Positions 10,030 through 17,875 are shown, numbered from the stretch's first letter. The stretch: DNA of 64,000 nt from Listeria ivanovii subsp. ivanovii (GCF_900187025.1 NZ_LT906478.1:62001-126000); one strand, 5' to 3'. The notes: generated from the letters alone by a model not told the origin. Made by a program: numbers and translations.

Positions 10030-10353
10030 GTGCTTGAATATTTAAAAGAACAAAGAAAGACTATTGAGGAGACAATTTATTCACAAGGATTAGAAAAATT
10101 AAGATATTCTATATTTGAAGGAGAAGAAAATAATAAAGAAGAATATCAAGTAAGAATTGAATATAAAGAATCGTATTATGAAGTCTATACCACTCATGAA
10201 CGTGCCTCTATTGTAGGTAAGTATAAATTTAATGACTATGAAAGTGCTAAGAATAAATTTTTCAGATTATTAGAGCTAATGGTTTTATCAAATAGATTAG
10301 CTATTCAAGATGGAGATATCCCAAGTTATCCATGTTCATTATGGAATAATTAG
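10030..10353 (+). CDS. Candidate immunity protein for the adjacent TNT toxin
   Basis: 107 residues, acidic, alpha/beta, no signal peptide or membrane helix. GTG start immediately after the toxin stop (TAA GTG), with GGGAGG 9 bp upstream. Small cytosolic proteins encoded directly after polymorphic toxins are usually cognate immunity factors that block the catalytic site; this is the only such candidate here. Base composition matches the AT-rich toxin tip, so the two were probably acquired as a unit. I do not recognise a named Imm family with confidence. Confidence 0.65.
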   Translation: MLEYLKEQRKTIEETIYSQGLEKLRYSIFEGEENNKEEYQVRIEYKESYYEVYTTHERASIVGKYKFNDYESAKNKFFRLLELMVLSNRLAIQDGDIPSYPCSLWNN

Positions 10354-10395
10354 TGAATGAGATATATAACATGCGATGATAACCCAGATTTAATG

Positions 10396-10550
10396 ATGGG
10401 AACGAAAGTATTGGTTAATTTCACATGGAAATATACGTACTTTAAAAAATGATTGAAGAATATGGTATAGAATTAAATTATAAAACCCAAGATTACAAAG
10501 AAATATTATACGATTTACTGAATCTTAAAAATAAAAGAAAGCAAGCTTAG
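10396..10550 (+). pseudogene. Degraded immunity-like fragment
   Basis: Two short frames join across an A6 run. ATG 10396 gives MGTKVLVNFTWKYTYFKK and stops; shifting by one base gives MIEEYGIELNYKTQDYKEIL... to TAG at 10548-10550. Read through the shift it looks like the C-terminal ~50 residues of a small acidic protein of the immunity type. No full-length start is visible and upstream sequence has stops. It probably marks an older toxin-immunity pair lost from the locus. The join is an interpretation; either piece could be chance. Confidence 0.3.
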
Positions 10551-10566
10551 AAAAATCTAGATAGAG

Positions 10567-10607
10567 AAAATAATCTGAGAAAAAAGAAAGCATCTCAGAT
10601 TATTTTT
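10567..10607 (+). terminator. Rho-independent terminator of the T7SS cassette
   Basis: Stem AATAATCTGAGA pairs with TCTCAGATTATT across a short A-rich loop and is followed by a T run. It ends the operon that begins upstream of essA. Confidence 0.75.
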
Positions 10608-10736
10608 CTTGGATAAAAAAGTAGTTAAAATGAGTAGGATTTTACTTTTATCTATAATAGTAGTCTTTTTGATTTGCTTGAGCTACTAAAGCTACAATAA
10701 AAGAAATATATTGGAACGGTCATCTTGCAAAATGTT

Positions 10737-10864
10737 GAGCACGACGTCAACCATATCAACTAATACCAAAAACTATACAAACAAGGCAAAGCAAGCGAGC
10801 CCATGCCCCATTTATTCTAAATTTCCGATGAGTTTGCTGAATTAAAATCCGAACAATTGGAGTT
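10737..10864 (+). pseudogene. Orphan internal fragment of essC
   Basis: About 128 bp align without gaps to essC 4183-4310 (first ATPase domain, between Walker A and the substrate-recognition part) at roughly nine identical bases in ten. Translated in the essC frame it reads EHDVNHIN, stop, YQKLYKQGKASEPMPHLF, stop, ISDEFAELKSEQ, so it has acquired at least two stop codons. It begins at GAGCACGACG and fades after GAACAA. It must derive from a second essC copy or allele once present downstream, not from the resident gene by very recent duplication, because the differences include synonymous changes. Confidence 0.85.
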
Positions 10865-10985
10865 GTCTTGAATAATTCAGAAAAGGTCGTGTTTTATTTT
10901 TCAACATCGGTGTTAATTCTCCTGGTATAGTGATTTGAAAATTCATTTATAGTAAACCTATTCTAACAATAGGAGTGGAAAAGCA

Positions 10986-11759
10986 ATGACAAAAAACGAT
11001 GAAAAATTAAAATCTCTACACCAAAAAAAGGAACCATTAATTTTATATAACTGCTGGGATGTTAGTTCTGCTAGAGCGATACAAGCAGGCGGAGCAAAAG
11101 TCATGGCGACAATCAGTTACGCTATCGCAGAAAACCTTGGAGTGGCAGACGGTGAGCAACTAACTTTTGACGAAATGTTCCAAGTTCTATCACGAATTGC
11201 AGCCAATACACAACTCCCGCTAACCGTAGACATCGAAAGTGGTTATGCTGAAAATCTTAATGAACTCGCCAAAAACGCTGAACGCCTACTTTCAATTGGA
11301 ATAGCTGGTATAAATATAGAAGACCAACTCATCAAGGCTACCAATCCCGCATTATGTAACACGGAGGAATATTGTGATAAAATCAAGACAATAAAACAAA
11401 CGGTAGCTAAAAGAAATACGAATATATTTATAAATGCACGAACGGACATCTTCTTCCAAGGACGAAAAGAGACAGAAGCACTAGTAAATGAAGCAATCAA
11501 ACGAACAAAAGCATACGCCAAAGCAGGCGCAGATTCGATTTTCATCCCAGGGTTACTAACGCCACAATTAATCCGTACTTTTGTCGAGAAATCTCCGCTA
11601 CCAGTCAATGTCATGCTAATGGACGGAATGGTTTCAACTGCCAAACTAACAGAAATCGGCGTAAAAAGAATAAGTTACGGGCCAAATAGTTATTTTCAGG
11701 CTAAATTAGCAATTCAACAAGCGGCAGAAAAGATTTTCGGAGGAGTGGAAATAATATGA
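10986..11759 (+). CDS. Isocitrate lyase/PEP-mutase superfamily protein
   Basis: 257 residues, the typical length of the PEPM branch. N-terminal LYNCWDVSSARAIQAGG and the SYAIAENLG segment match the family's first strands; VDIESGYAEN gives the metal/substrate-binding acidic pair and NARTDIFF the later active-site strand. Members cleave or form C-C or P-C bonds next to a carboxylate (2-methylisocitrate lyase, oxaloacetase and similar), Mg-dependent, cytosolic. The family is sometimes annotated carboxyphosphonoenolpyruvate phosphonomutase, but nothing here shows phosphonate chemistry. RBS GGAGTGG precedes the start, and the stop overlaps the ada start by 4 bp, so the two are co-translated. Confidence 0.8.
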   Translation: MTKNDEKLKSLHQKKEPLILYNCWDVSSARAIQAGGAKVMATISYAIAENLGVADGEQLTFDEMFQVLSRIAANTQLPLTVDIESGYAENLNELAKNAERLLSIGIAGINIEDQLIKATNPALCNTEEYCDKIKTIKQTVAKRNTNIFINARTDIFFQGRKETEALVNEAIKRTKAYAKAGADSIFIPGLLTPQLIRTFVEKSPLPVNVMLMDGMVSTAKLTEIGVKRISYGPNSYFQAKLAIQQAAEKIFGGVEII

Positions 11760-12808
11760 TCACCAATTCGAGGGATATTGATAAATATTACGAGATGTTA
11801 GTAGAGAAAAACTCGAATTATGAAGGAGTGTTTTTTGTTGGTGTCAAGACAACGGGGATACTTTGCAGACCAACTTGTCCGGCGAAAAAGCCGTTGAAAG
11901 CTAATTGTGAGTTTTTTAGTACAGCCAAAGAAGCACTTCTAGCATCATATCGGCCTTGTAAACGTTGTGAACCGCTCTCGAACCCAACCAAGACGTCGCC
12001 AGCTGTGAAATTGCTTGTCGATGCGATTGAGCAAAATCCTGAGAAGAAATGGACGGATAAGGATTTTGATGGGCTATCTATCAGTGCAAATACGGCACGG
12101 CGCCAGTTTCAGAAGCAATTTGGGATGACATTTATTGAGTATGCTCGGTCGCGTCGCTTGGGACTTGCCTTTAAACACATTCGAAATGGTGATTCAATCA
12201 TAAATGCGCAGATGGCTAGTGGCTATGAATCAGGAAATGGCTTTCGCGATGCTTTTTCGAAAACGATGGGAAACGTTCCACATAAATCAAAAGAAATCAC
12301 CATTTTATATTCCGCCTGGCTTGAGACGAAACTTGGCTCGATGCTTGCGATTGCAGATGATGAGCATTTATTACTTTTAGAATTTGTTGATCGAAAAGGT
12401 TTGGAAACAGAGATAAAAAAATTGCGCACACGATTAAAAGCAGTAATTTCGCCTGAAAAGACGGATGTTATCAAGCGAATTGAAGTAGAATTGGCGCTAT
12501 ATTTTGATGGGGAGTTAGTGGACTTTAAAACACCGATTCGCTATATTGGTTCAGATTTCCAGCAAAGTGTTTGGAACGAATTACGACGAATCCCAGTTGG
12601 TGAGACGGTTTCGTATAAAGCTCTTGCGGAAAAGCTTGGTAAACCTACTGCAAGTCGGGCTGTTGCAAGGGCGAATGGTACGAATCAACTTTCGCTAATT
12701 GTCCCGTGCCACAGAGTTATTAATAGTAACGGTGAGCTAGGTGGTTATGGTGGTGGGCTTGCTCGGAAAGAATGGTTGATTAAACATGAAAAGATGGTTC
12801 CGAAATAA
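11756..12808 (+). CDS. ada: Ada-type bifunctional DNA-alkylation repair protein and transcriptional activator
   Basis: 350 residues, the same architecture as E. coli Ada (354). The N-terminal Ada domain has four Cys placed for zinc and methylphosphotriester repair (Cys37, Cys41, Cys68, Cys71: LCRPTCPA and YRPCKRC). An AraC-type HTH lies in the middle (residues ~95-180). The C-terminal O6-methylguanine methyltransferase has the acceptor motif IVPCHRVI followed by LGGYGGG. It transfers methyl groups from damaged DNA to its own cysteines and activates the adaptive response. It overlaps the upstream PEPM gene by 4 bp, an operon pairing also seen in other Listeria. Confidence 0.92.
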   Translation: MITNSRDIDKYYEMLVEKNSNYEGVFFVGVKTTGILCRPTCPAKKPLKANCEFFSTAKEALLASYRPCKRCEPLSNPTKTSPAVKLLVDAIEQNPEKKWTDKDFDGLSISANTARRQFQKQFGMTFIEYARSRRLGLAFKHIRNGDSIINAQMASGYESGNGFRDAFSKTMGNVPHKSKEITILYSAWLETKLGSMLAIADDEHLLLLEFVDRKGLETEIKKLRTRLKAVISPEKTDVIKRIEVELALYFDGELVDFKTPIRYIGSDFQQSVWNELRRIPVGETVSYKALAEKLGKPTASRAVARANGTNQLSLIVPCHRVINSNGELGGYGGGLARKEWLIKHEKMVPK

Positions 12809-12826
12809 AACGGAGCCATCTTTTTC
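12791..12826. terminator. Bidirectional terminator between ada and the pentapeptide-repeat gene
   Basis: AAGATGGTTCCG pairs with CGGAGCCATCTT (one G-T wobble), with T-rich flank downstream on the plus strand and A-rich sequence upstream for the converging gene. Confidence 0.75.
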
Positions 12827-12827
12827 G

Positions 12828-13466
12828 TTATTTTACCCGAATTCCAAATAACGGCATTAAAGCCGGCGCATGCGAATAATCGATACTCACGCCTTTTAAA
12901 TCTTGCGGCAAGGCAGTGATAGACTCAAAAATACAAGTGCTAATATCAACACCGCTCAGTGCACAATTTAAAAACTGTGCTTTGTTCAAGTCAAGACGTT
13001 CTAAGTATGTATCCACTAATTGCGCACCACTGAAATCACTATTCGTATAAGCGCCAGATTCAAACGAAACCCATTTTAAATTGGCATAACGAAAGGCTAT
13101 ATAGTCCGCATAACAATCAGTGAAAACGCAATTTCTAAGTGTGCCGTCACTGAAATTCACTCCGATTAACTTACAATTTTCAAACCGAACTCGGTGGATA
13201 ACAGCACCCATCAAATCTAAATTTGACAAGTCGCAATTTCGGAAAATCACATCGGTTAAATTTACACCTACAAGAGAGACAGAATCAAACACACAACCAT
13301 CAAATACAACTATTTCTAAATTAAAATGTTCGAAAATTTCTCCAGTTAGCGTTGTTCTTTTGAAGATTTTTTCTGTAATTTCCCCGATATCTTCAATCAT
13401 ATATGTATCGTCTGGATAGACCACCAAATCCCCATCCGGAATCCGCGGCGCAGTAATTTTTTTCAT
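12828..13466 (-). CDS. Pentapeptide-repeat protein
   Basis: 212 residues from the ATG at 13466, chosen because GCGAGGTAAG lies just upstream; a longer frame to 13502 has no ribosome-binding site. From residue ~45 on the protein is built of A(D/N)LxX-type pentads (for example VNLTDVIFRNCDLSNLDLMGA, shown only in part; also CKLIGVNFSD and AQLVDTYLERLDL), which fold into a right-handed square beta helix. Some family members (Qnr, MfpA) mimic DNA and protect gyrase, others have unknown roles. Cytosolic, no signal peptide. Convergent with ada. Confidence 0.8.
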   Translation of the reverse strand: MKKITAPRIPDGDLVVYPDDTYMIEDIGEITEKIFKRTTLTGEIFEHFNLEIVVFDGCVFDSVSLVGVNLTDVIFRNCDLSNLDLMGAVIHRVRFENCKLIGVNFSDGTLRNCVFTDCYADYIAFRYANLKWVSFESGAYTNSDFSGAQLVDTYLERLDLNKAQFLNCALSGVDISTCIFESITALPQDLKGVSIDYSHAPALMPLFGIRVK

Positions 13467-13595
13467 TTTTCTTACCTCGCTTTCGCTTCTATTATAACGC
13501 ATATTGTTTGGAAAAGGGCCGAAAAATCATTTACCTTTCCTAAAAAACGGCTTACAATGAATTTAGTCGAAAAATGGTATTGGAGGAGTGGCGAA

Positions 13596-14540
13596 ATGAC
13601 AGCAAGCGTTTTAGTAACGGGTAAATTACTATCAGAAACAATGGAAGCTCTTGAAGGGTGGCAAGTGGAAACTGCTATAGGTGAAGAAGATTTGACAGAG
13701 GATGCACTAATGAAAAAGGTGGCAACTGTGGACGCAATTATTTGCCCGCTTTCGACGCAAATAACTGCAAAAGTTCTCGAATCAGCGAAAAAGCTTAAAA
13801 TTGTTGCGAATATTGGTGCTGGTTTTGACAATATCGATGTGAAAAAGGCGAAAGAATTAGGAATTGCTGTAACGAACACTCCAGATGTTTCAACTGAAGC
13901 AACCGCTGAGTTAACGCTTGGGCTCATTTTGGCAGTCGCACGCAGAATTCCAGAAGGAGACCGTTTATGCCGCGAAACGCCAGAGGAATTTACAGGCTGG
14001 GCACCGACTTTCTTTTTAGGTACAGAATTAAGTGGAAAAACCCTTGGAATAATCGGCTTAGGTAGGATTGGTCAGGCTGTTGCAAAACGAGCAGCTGCTT
14101 TTGGAATGAAAATTATTTACTCTGGGCATAACCCGAAAGACTACAATGCCGAATTTGTTAGTCAAGAGGAATTGTTAAAGCGTAGTGATGTGGTGACAAT
14201 TCATGCGGCTTACAATCCTGATTTAAAACATTTAATCAATGAAACAACCCTCCAAATGATGAAATCTAGCGCATTTTTGATCAATGCTGCTCGTGGACCG
14301 GTTGTAGGAGAAGTTGCGCTCATAAATGCTTTGAAAAGTGGAGAGATAGCTGGAGCAGCTTTAGATGTTTTTGAATTTGAACCTAAAATTGGAGCAGCGT
14401 TACGAGAGTTAGATAATGTAGTTTTGACCCCACATATTGGTAATGCAACTGTCGAAACTCGCACTGAAATGGGACGAATGGCAATTTCGAATGTCGAAGC
14501 TGTTTTAGCTGGAAAAGCTCCTATTCATTCGGTTTACTAA
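13596..14540 (+). CDS. D-isomer-specific 2-hydroxyacid dehydrogenase
   Basis: 314 residues from ATG 13596, which has TGGAGGAGTGG upstream; an ATG 39 bp earlier lacks one. The NAD-binding Rossmann motif GLGRIGQAVAKRA lies at residues ~154-166, followed by the family's substrate-side Arg (NAARGPVV), Glu and catalytic His (LTPHIGNATVETR). It reduces or oxidises 2-hydroxyacids; glyoxylate/hydroxypyruvate reductase or 3-phosphoglycerate dehydrogenase-like labels are possible but the exact substrate cannot be read. No ACT domain, so it is not full-length SerA. It ends in its own terminator just before tRNA-Lys. Confidence 0.88.
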   Translation: MTASVLVTGKLLSETMEALEGWQVETAIGEEDLTEDALMKKVATVDAIICPLSTQITAKVLESAKKLKIVANIGAGFDNIDVKKAKELGIAVTNTPDVSTEATAELTLGLILAVARRIPEGDRLCRETPEEFTGWAPTFFLGTELSGKTLGIIGLGRIGQAVAKRAAAFGMKIIYSGHNPKDYNAEFVSQEELLKRSDVVTIHAAYNPDLKHLINETTLQMMKSSAFLINAARGPVVGEVALINALKSGEIAGAALDVFEFEPKIGAALRELDNVVLTPHIGNATVETRTEMGRMAISNVEAVLAGKAPIHSVY

Positions 14541-14548
14541 GCAAGAAA

Positions 14549-14586
14549 ACATAGCCGTAGTAAGAAGTTGCGGCTATGTATTTTTA
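14549..14586 (+). terminator. Terminator after the hydroxyacid dehydrogenase gene
   Basis: ACATAGCCG pairs with CGGCTATGT across a 13-base loop, followed by ATTTTTA. Confidence 0.75.
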
Positions 14587-14623
14587 CTGAATTATGGTAT
14601 AATATTTTTTGTCGGAATACGAC

Positions 14624-14696
<73 letters not shown>

Positions 14697-14789
14697 TCTT
14701 AGAGTGCTAGAGTTTTCGCTATATGCGGAGGCTCTTTTTTGTTATCATATCAATTTGACACATTTGTAATATTAGTGTAACATTAAATT

Positions 14790-14803
14790 TGTAAGCGGAT
14801 ACA
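14790..14803 (+). promoter_or_regulatory. cre-like site upstream of the metalloprotease gene
   Basis: TGTAAGCGGATACA matches the CcpA consensus TGWAANCGNTNWCA at all but one defined position. It lies 66 bp before the start codon. Confidence 0.4.
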
Positions 14804-14869
14804 TATTGCGTATAAAAGAGAAAATAACAGTATGAAAAAAAGAGCATATTAAAGGGAGGCAGCTAAGAA

Positions 14870-15391
14870 ATGAATAAAAAGAAATCGGTACTTGTTTTGT
14901 TAGTAATTTTACTAGTATGTTTATTTTTGAATCCTGCAAGTGGAAGTGCTTATGTTCTCAATAAACAACGAATGCCAAATCCAAAGCATATTAATTATTT
15001 CAATGATTCGTCAATTATTAAAGCAAAAATGGATGGATACATGAGTTATGCGACTAAGTGGAACTACTCAGGAAGTCAAGTTAAGGTAAGTAGGAGTATT
15101 GGAGCAGTTGGAGTGCAAATAAAGAATACATATGTAAATAGTGGGTCGGGTACTTATGCGATAACTTACTATACATCAAGGCAAAGCGCTACAATTAAAT
15201 ATTTTAAACCATTTAAGAGTCTTAGTGCTGCTAATAAAAGAGAAACAGTAGTTCATGAAGTAGGTCATGCGATTGGATTATCACATACTCAGAGCAAAAA
15301 TGATTCAATCTCCGTTATGAGAACTCTGAAGTTTAATGGAAAAGCATATCCTCTATCTGATGATAAAAAGGGTATAAACGCAAAATATTAA
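14870..15391 (+). CDS. Secreted matrixin-like zinc metalloprotease
   Basis: 173 residues with a Sec signal peptide (basic MNKKK, hydrophobic core to about residue 24, cleavage near SGSA-YV). The zinc motif HEVGHAIGLSH at residues ~125-135 fits HExxHxxGxxH, and a following Met (ISVMRT) could be the Met-turn of metzincins. There is no long propeptide, so the mature protein would be about 16 kDa, smaller than usual for M10/M57 enzymes. Ribosome-binding site AGGGAGG. The next gene, 23 bp downstream, encodes a membrane-anchored protein that could be its partner or inhibitor. Substrate unknown. Confidence 0.75.
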   Translation: MNKKKSVLVLLVILLVCLFLNPASGSAYVLNKQRMPNPKHINYFNDSSIIKAKMDGYMSYATKWNYSGSQVKVSRSIGAVGVQIKNTYVNSGSGTYAITYYTSRQSATIKYFKPFKSLSAANKRETVVHEVGHAIGLSHTQSKNDSISVMRTLKFNGKAYPLSDDKKGINAKY

Positions 15392-15414
15392 TTTTAAAAC
15401 GGGAGGATTTTATT

Positions 15415-16029
15415 ATGAATAGAAAAAAAATAACCATTATAAGTATTATTGCAGTTCTTTTACTAAGTCTAGGAGGATACATGGTTTATCAAAAAATGAA
15501 ACCAAAACATTTTTCTGAAGTTGCTGTTGAAGCAAAAACGCCCAGTTTTGACAATGGAGATGAGTTGAAAAATGCTAGTGATGCAATTGTATTAGGGCGG
15601 CTTGATAAGCGTGGCGAATCTCAAATAGAGAGGGAAGCTACAGGCGGTGTTATAGGAGTTTATAGAATGTCTGACTTTAAAGTATCTAAAGTAATAAAAG
15701 ATAAGACAAATCAAAATTTAGAAGAAGATTCAATCATACCGATTTACGAAAATGAAGGACATGATGAGGAAACTAATACGACCTATCACATAGCTGGTTA
15801 TGAAAAAATGGAAAATAATGAAACTTATATGTTGTTTCTGTCTTATGATCCAGAGGATGCTTATTATATTCCTTTAGGCGTTAATTTTGGAAAAGTAAAT
15901 ATTGACAGCAACAAAGAAACAGAATTATATGGCCAAGACAATATTGAAATAGAAAAAGAAATCAATGAAGTTCAATCTGAAGCGCTAGATGTGTACGATG
16001 ATGAAATAAAAGAAGCAGAAAATCAATAA
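15415..16029 (+). CDS. Membrane-anchored extracytoplasmic protein, unknown function
   Basis: 204 residues: basic N terminus (MNRKKITI), one hydrophobic segment at residues ~6-26 and an acidic outer domain with no Cys at the anchor, so an uncleaved signal anchor and not a lipoprotein. The C terminus is a Glu-rich helix. Ribosome-binding site GGGAGG. It follows the metalloprotease gene by 23 bp and precedes a terminator, so the two form a bicistronic unit. I do not recognise the family; regulation or tethering of the protease is only suggested by position. Confidence 0.65.
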   Translation: MNRKKITIISIIAVLLLSLGGYMVYQKMKPKHFSEVAVEAKTPSFDNGDELKNASDAIVLGRLDKRGESQIEREATGGVIGVYRMSDFKVSKVIKDKTNQNLEEDSIIPIYENEGHDEETNTTYHIAGYEKMENNETYMLFLSYDPEDAYYIPLGVNFGKVNIDSNKETELYGQDNIEIEKEINEVQSEALDVYDDEIKEAENQ

Positions 16030-16084
16030 AAAGAAAATGCAAATATATAGCAACGTTTATAGATGCTATTATCTTCTTTGAGTG

Positions 16085-16116
16085 ACTCTCAAACACTACG
16101 TTTGAGAGCTTTTTTG
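16085..16116 (+). terminator. Terminator of the metalloprotease unit
   Basis: CTCTCAAA pairs with TTTGAGAG, followed by CTTTTTTG. Confidence 0.8.
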
Positions 16117-16273
16117 TTTGTGAAATTTTAATATCAATATAGCTTGTTTAAACACTTTTGTTATAGAAAATCAGATTATTTTGTTTTTAAAATAGTATAT
16201 AAACAAAATGTTTTTTTAATAAGATGTGCATAAAGTTCTTTTATGAAATTTGTAGTATTGAGGGGGAAAAATA

Positions 16274-17569
16274 ATGAGAGAAAATAAGTGGTTAAAAAAT
16301 TTGTTAGTCATCATGCTAATTATTGTTGGAAGTATGTGTATCAACTTGAGCACGGGAACAAAAGTACAAGCAGAAAGCATTACAAGTCCCGCGCCTATTA
16401 ATCAACTTTTTCCAGATCCTGCTTTAGCTGAAGTAATGAAAGATACTTTAGGGAAAATGAGTGTAACCGATGAAGTGACTCAAAGTGAATTGGATGAAGT
16501 AAAAAGGGTTGATGGAGCACAATTAGGAATAAAAACTATAGAAGGGACCCAATTTTTAAATAAACTAAAAGCATTTATACTAACCAGAAACGAAATTATA
16601 GATATTAAACCATTGGCTAATCTGAAAGAATTAGAGGAATTGTATTTAGCTGGTAATAAGATAATAGACGTTAGAAGTTTAGCGGAATTGAAAAATCTTA
16701 AAACATTATATTTATTTGGTCAGGTTTATAAAAATACGCCATTAGAGTTTCAGGAACATATTACTATTCCAAATATAGTACGAAAATTATCAGGAAGTTT
16801 GATTAAGCCATATTTTATAAGTGATAATGGGGTTTATATGAAACCTAATTTAGTGTGGAATTTGTCAGGGTATCTAAACGAAGTAAGTTATAGCTTTAAT
16901 TATTTAGTCAAAATTGGAGAAGCAGAAGCTAATTTTTCTGGCAAAGTAATACAGCCATTAGGTGAGTATGACGTTATCGAATATAATAAAGCCCACAGAG
17001 CTATAGGCCGTATTAAATCAGGGAGCACACATGATATTTGGTCGCACCCTTATAAAACTCAAGGTTCGAAAATAGTAGGGAATATTTGTAGCTTTATAGG
17101 GGAAGACTTACGCATTATAAGAGAAGCAAAAACGACAAGCGGTACCTTTTATCAATTTAGTGTAGCCGGAGATAAAATCGGTTGGGTAGAAGCATCTGCA
17201 CTAACGATATTTCATCGAGGACCTAAAGGGGAATTAGAAGAGGTTAAAGATCCTAAGGAAGGTGAAAGTTGTCAGTTATTAAATTCAAGAAGAATTCAAT
17301 TTGAACAAATATTAAAGAATGGATTTCCTGATGGAAAAAAACTAAACCAACATGCTTTCAATTCGCTCTTTAAATCAGGTAGAAAATCTATTACGTTTAA
17401 AGAAATTTTAGGTGCATTAATAAATACACCAAATCCTGCAAAAGAAGGAAGTGTCGAATATATTAACCCAATAACAGGGACTTCCGTTTTTGTTAATCCC
17501 GATACAAATGAAGTAGTCGGCATTTGGCCAGCATGTTTTAAAAAAAATATGGAGGAAAATCCACAGTGA
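16274..17569 (+). CDS. Internalin-family LRR protein with GW module and unusual C-terminal domain
   Basis: 431 residues. Signal peptide of ~34 residues ending KVQA-ES, then the internalin cap (PINQLFPDPALAEVMKD), only about three 22-residue LRRs (RNEIIDIKPLANLKELEEL region) and the Ig-like inter-repeat region. Residues ~236-314 match a GW (SH3-like) module: AIGRIKSGSTHDIWSHPYKT ... FYQFSVAGDKIGWVEASALTI. GW modules bind lipoteichoic acid and host glycosaminoglycans. The last ~115 residues form a separate domain ending in GSVEYINPITGTSVFVNP and EVVGIWPACF, a pattern that recalls C-terminal tips of polymorphic toxins. No LPXTG. Ribosome-binding site GAGGGGG. LRR count is low for an internalin, suggesting internal loss of repeats. 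Confidence 0.75.
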   Translation: MRENKWLKNLLVIMLIIVGSMCINLSTGTKVQAESITSPAPINQLFPDPALAEVMKDTLGKMSVTDEVTQSELDEVKRVDGAQLGIKTIEGTQFLNKLKAFILTRNEIIDIKPLANLKELEELYLAGNKIIDVRSLAELKNLKTLYLFGQVYKNTPLEFQEHITIPNIVRKLSGSLIKPYFISDNGVYMKPNLVWNLSGYLNEVSYSFNYLVKIGEAEANFSGKVIQPLGEYDVIEYNKAHRAIGRIKSGSTHDIWSHPYKTQGSKIVGNICSFIGEDLRIIREAKTTSGTFYQFSVAGDKIGWVEASALTIFHRGPKGELEEVKDPKEGESCQLLNSRRIQFEQILKNGFPDGKKLNQHAFNSLFKSGRKSITFKEILGALINTPNPAKEGSVEYINPITGTSVFVNPDTNEVVGIWPACFKKNMEENPQ

Positions 17570-17633
17570 ACACAAAGACCAAATCACATGAAATCACTAG
17601 TAAAATAGTTAGAAGGATTTTGTAAAAAGGAAG

Positions 17634-17670
17634 GAAGACCTTGATTTAAGTATCAGGGTCTTTGTTTTGT
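17634..17670 (+). terminator. Terminator after the GW internalin gene
   Basis: AAGACCTTGAT pairs with ATCAGGGTCTT (one G-T pair), followed by TGTTTTGT. Confidence 0.7.
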
Positions 17671-17778
17671 CATTATTTAATTTAGCAAATAGAAAAAGTC
17701 AAAACTAGTTAAAATTTTAGTATCAATATAGTGAATTCCGTGCCTCTTTTTGTAAAAAACTATTTATATCAGAAAATG

Positions 17779-17820
17779 TTAACTTTTGTTATATGAATAG
17801 TACCTTTTTTTAGCTACAAT
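17779..17820 (+). promoter_or_regulatory. PrfA-box-like site and -10 of the inlC homologue
   Basis: TTAACTTTTGTTAT at 17779-17792 differs from the PrfA consensus TTAACANNTGTTAA at two positions. A TACAAT -10 hexamer begins after a 22 bp gap, the spacing of established PrfA-dependent promoters. Confidence 0.65.
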
Positions 17821-17875
17821 ACATACTTGGAAGACTGAGTGTTTTCAATTTATATAAAGGGAGTGTAAATCGTTA

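Larger units (their letters stand above)
10354..10985. other. Decayed intergenic tail of the T7SS locus
   Basis: No intact gene. The stretch holds, in order, the immunity-like fragment, a rho-independent terminator, about 120 bp of AT-rich unassigned sequence, the essC-derived fragment, and the promoter region of the following PEPM-family gene. The order suggests repeated gain and loss of effector cassettes. Confidence 0.6.
17570..17875. other. Intergenic region between the two internalin genes
   Basis: 306 bp without a gene. It contains the terminator of the first internalin gene and, 84 bp before the second, a PrfA-box-like palindrome with a correctly spaced -10. The rest is AT-rich leader sequence. 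Confidence 0.7.
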
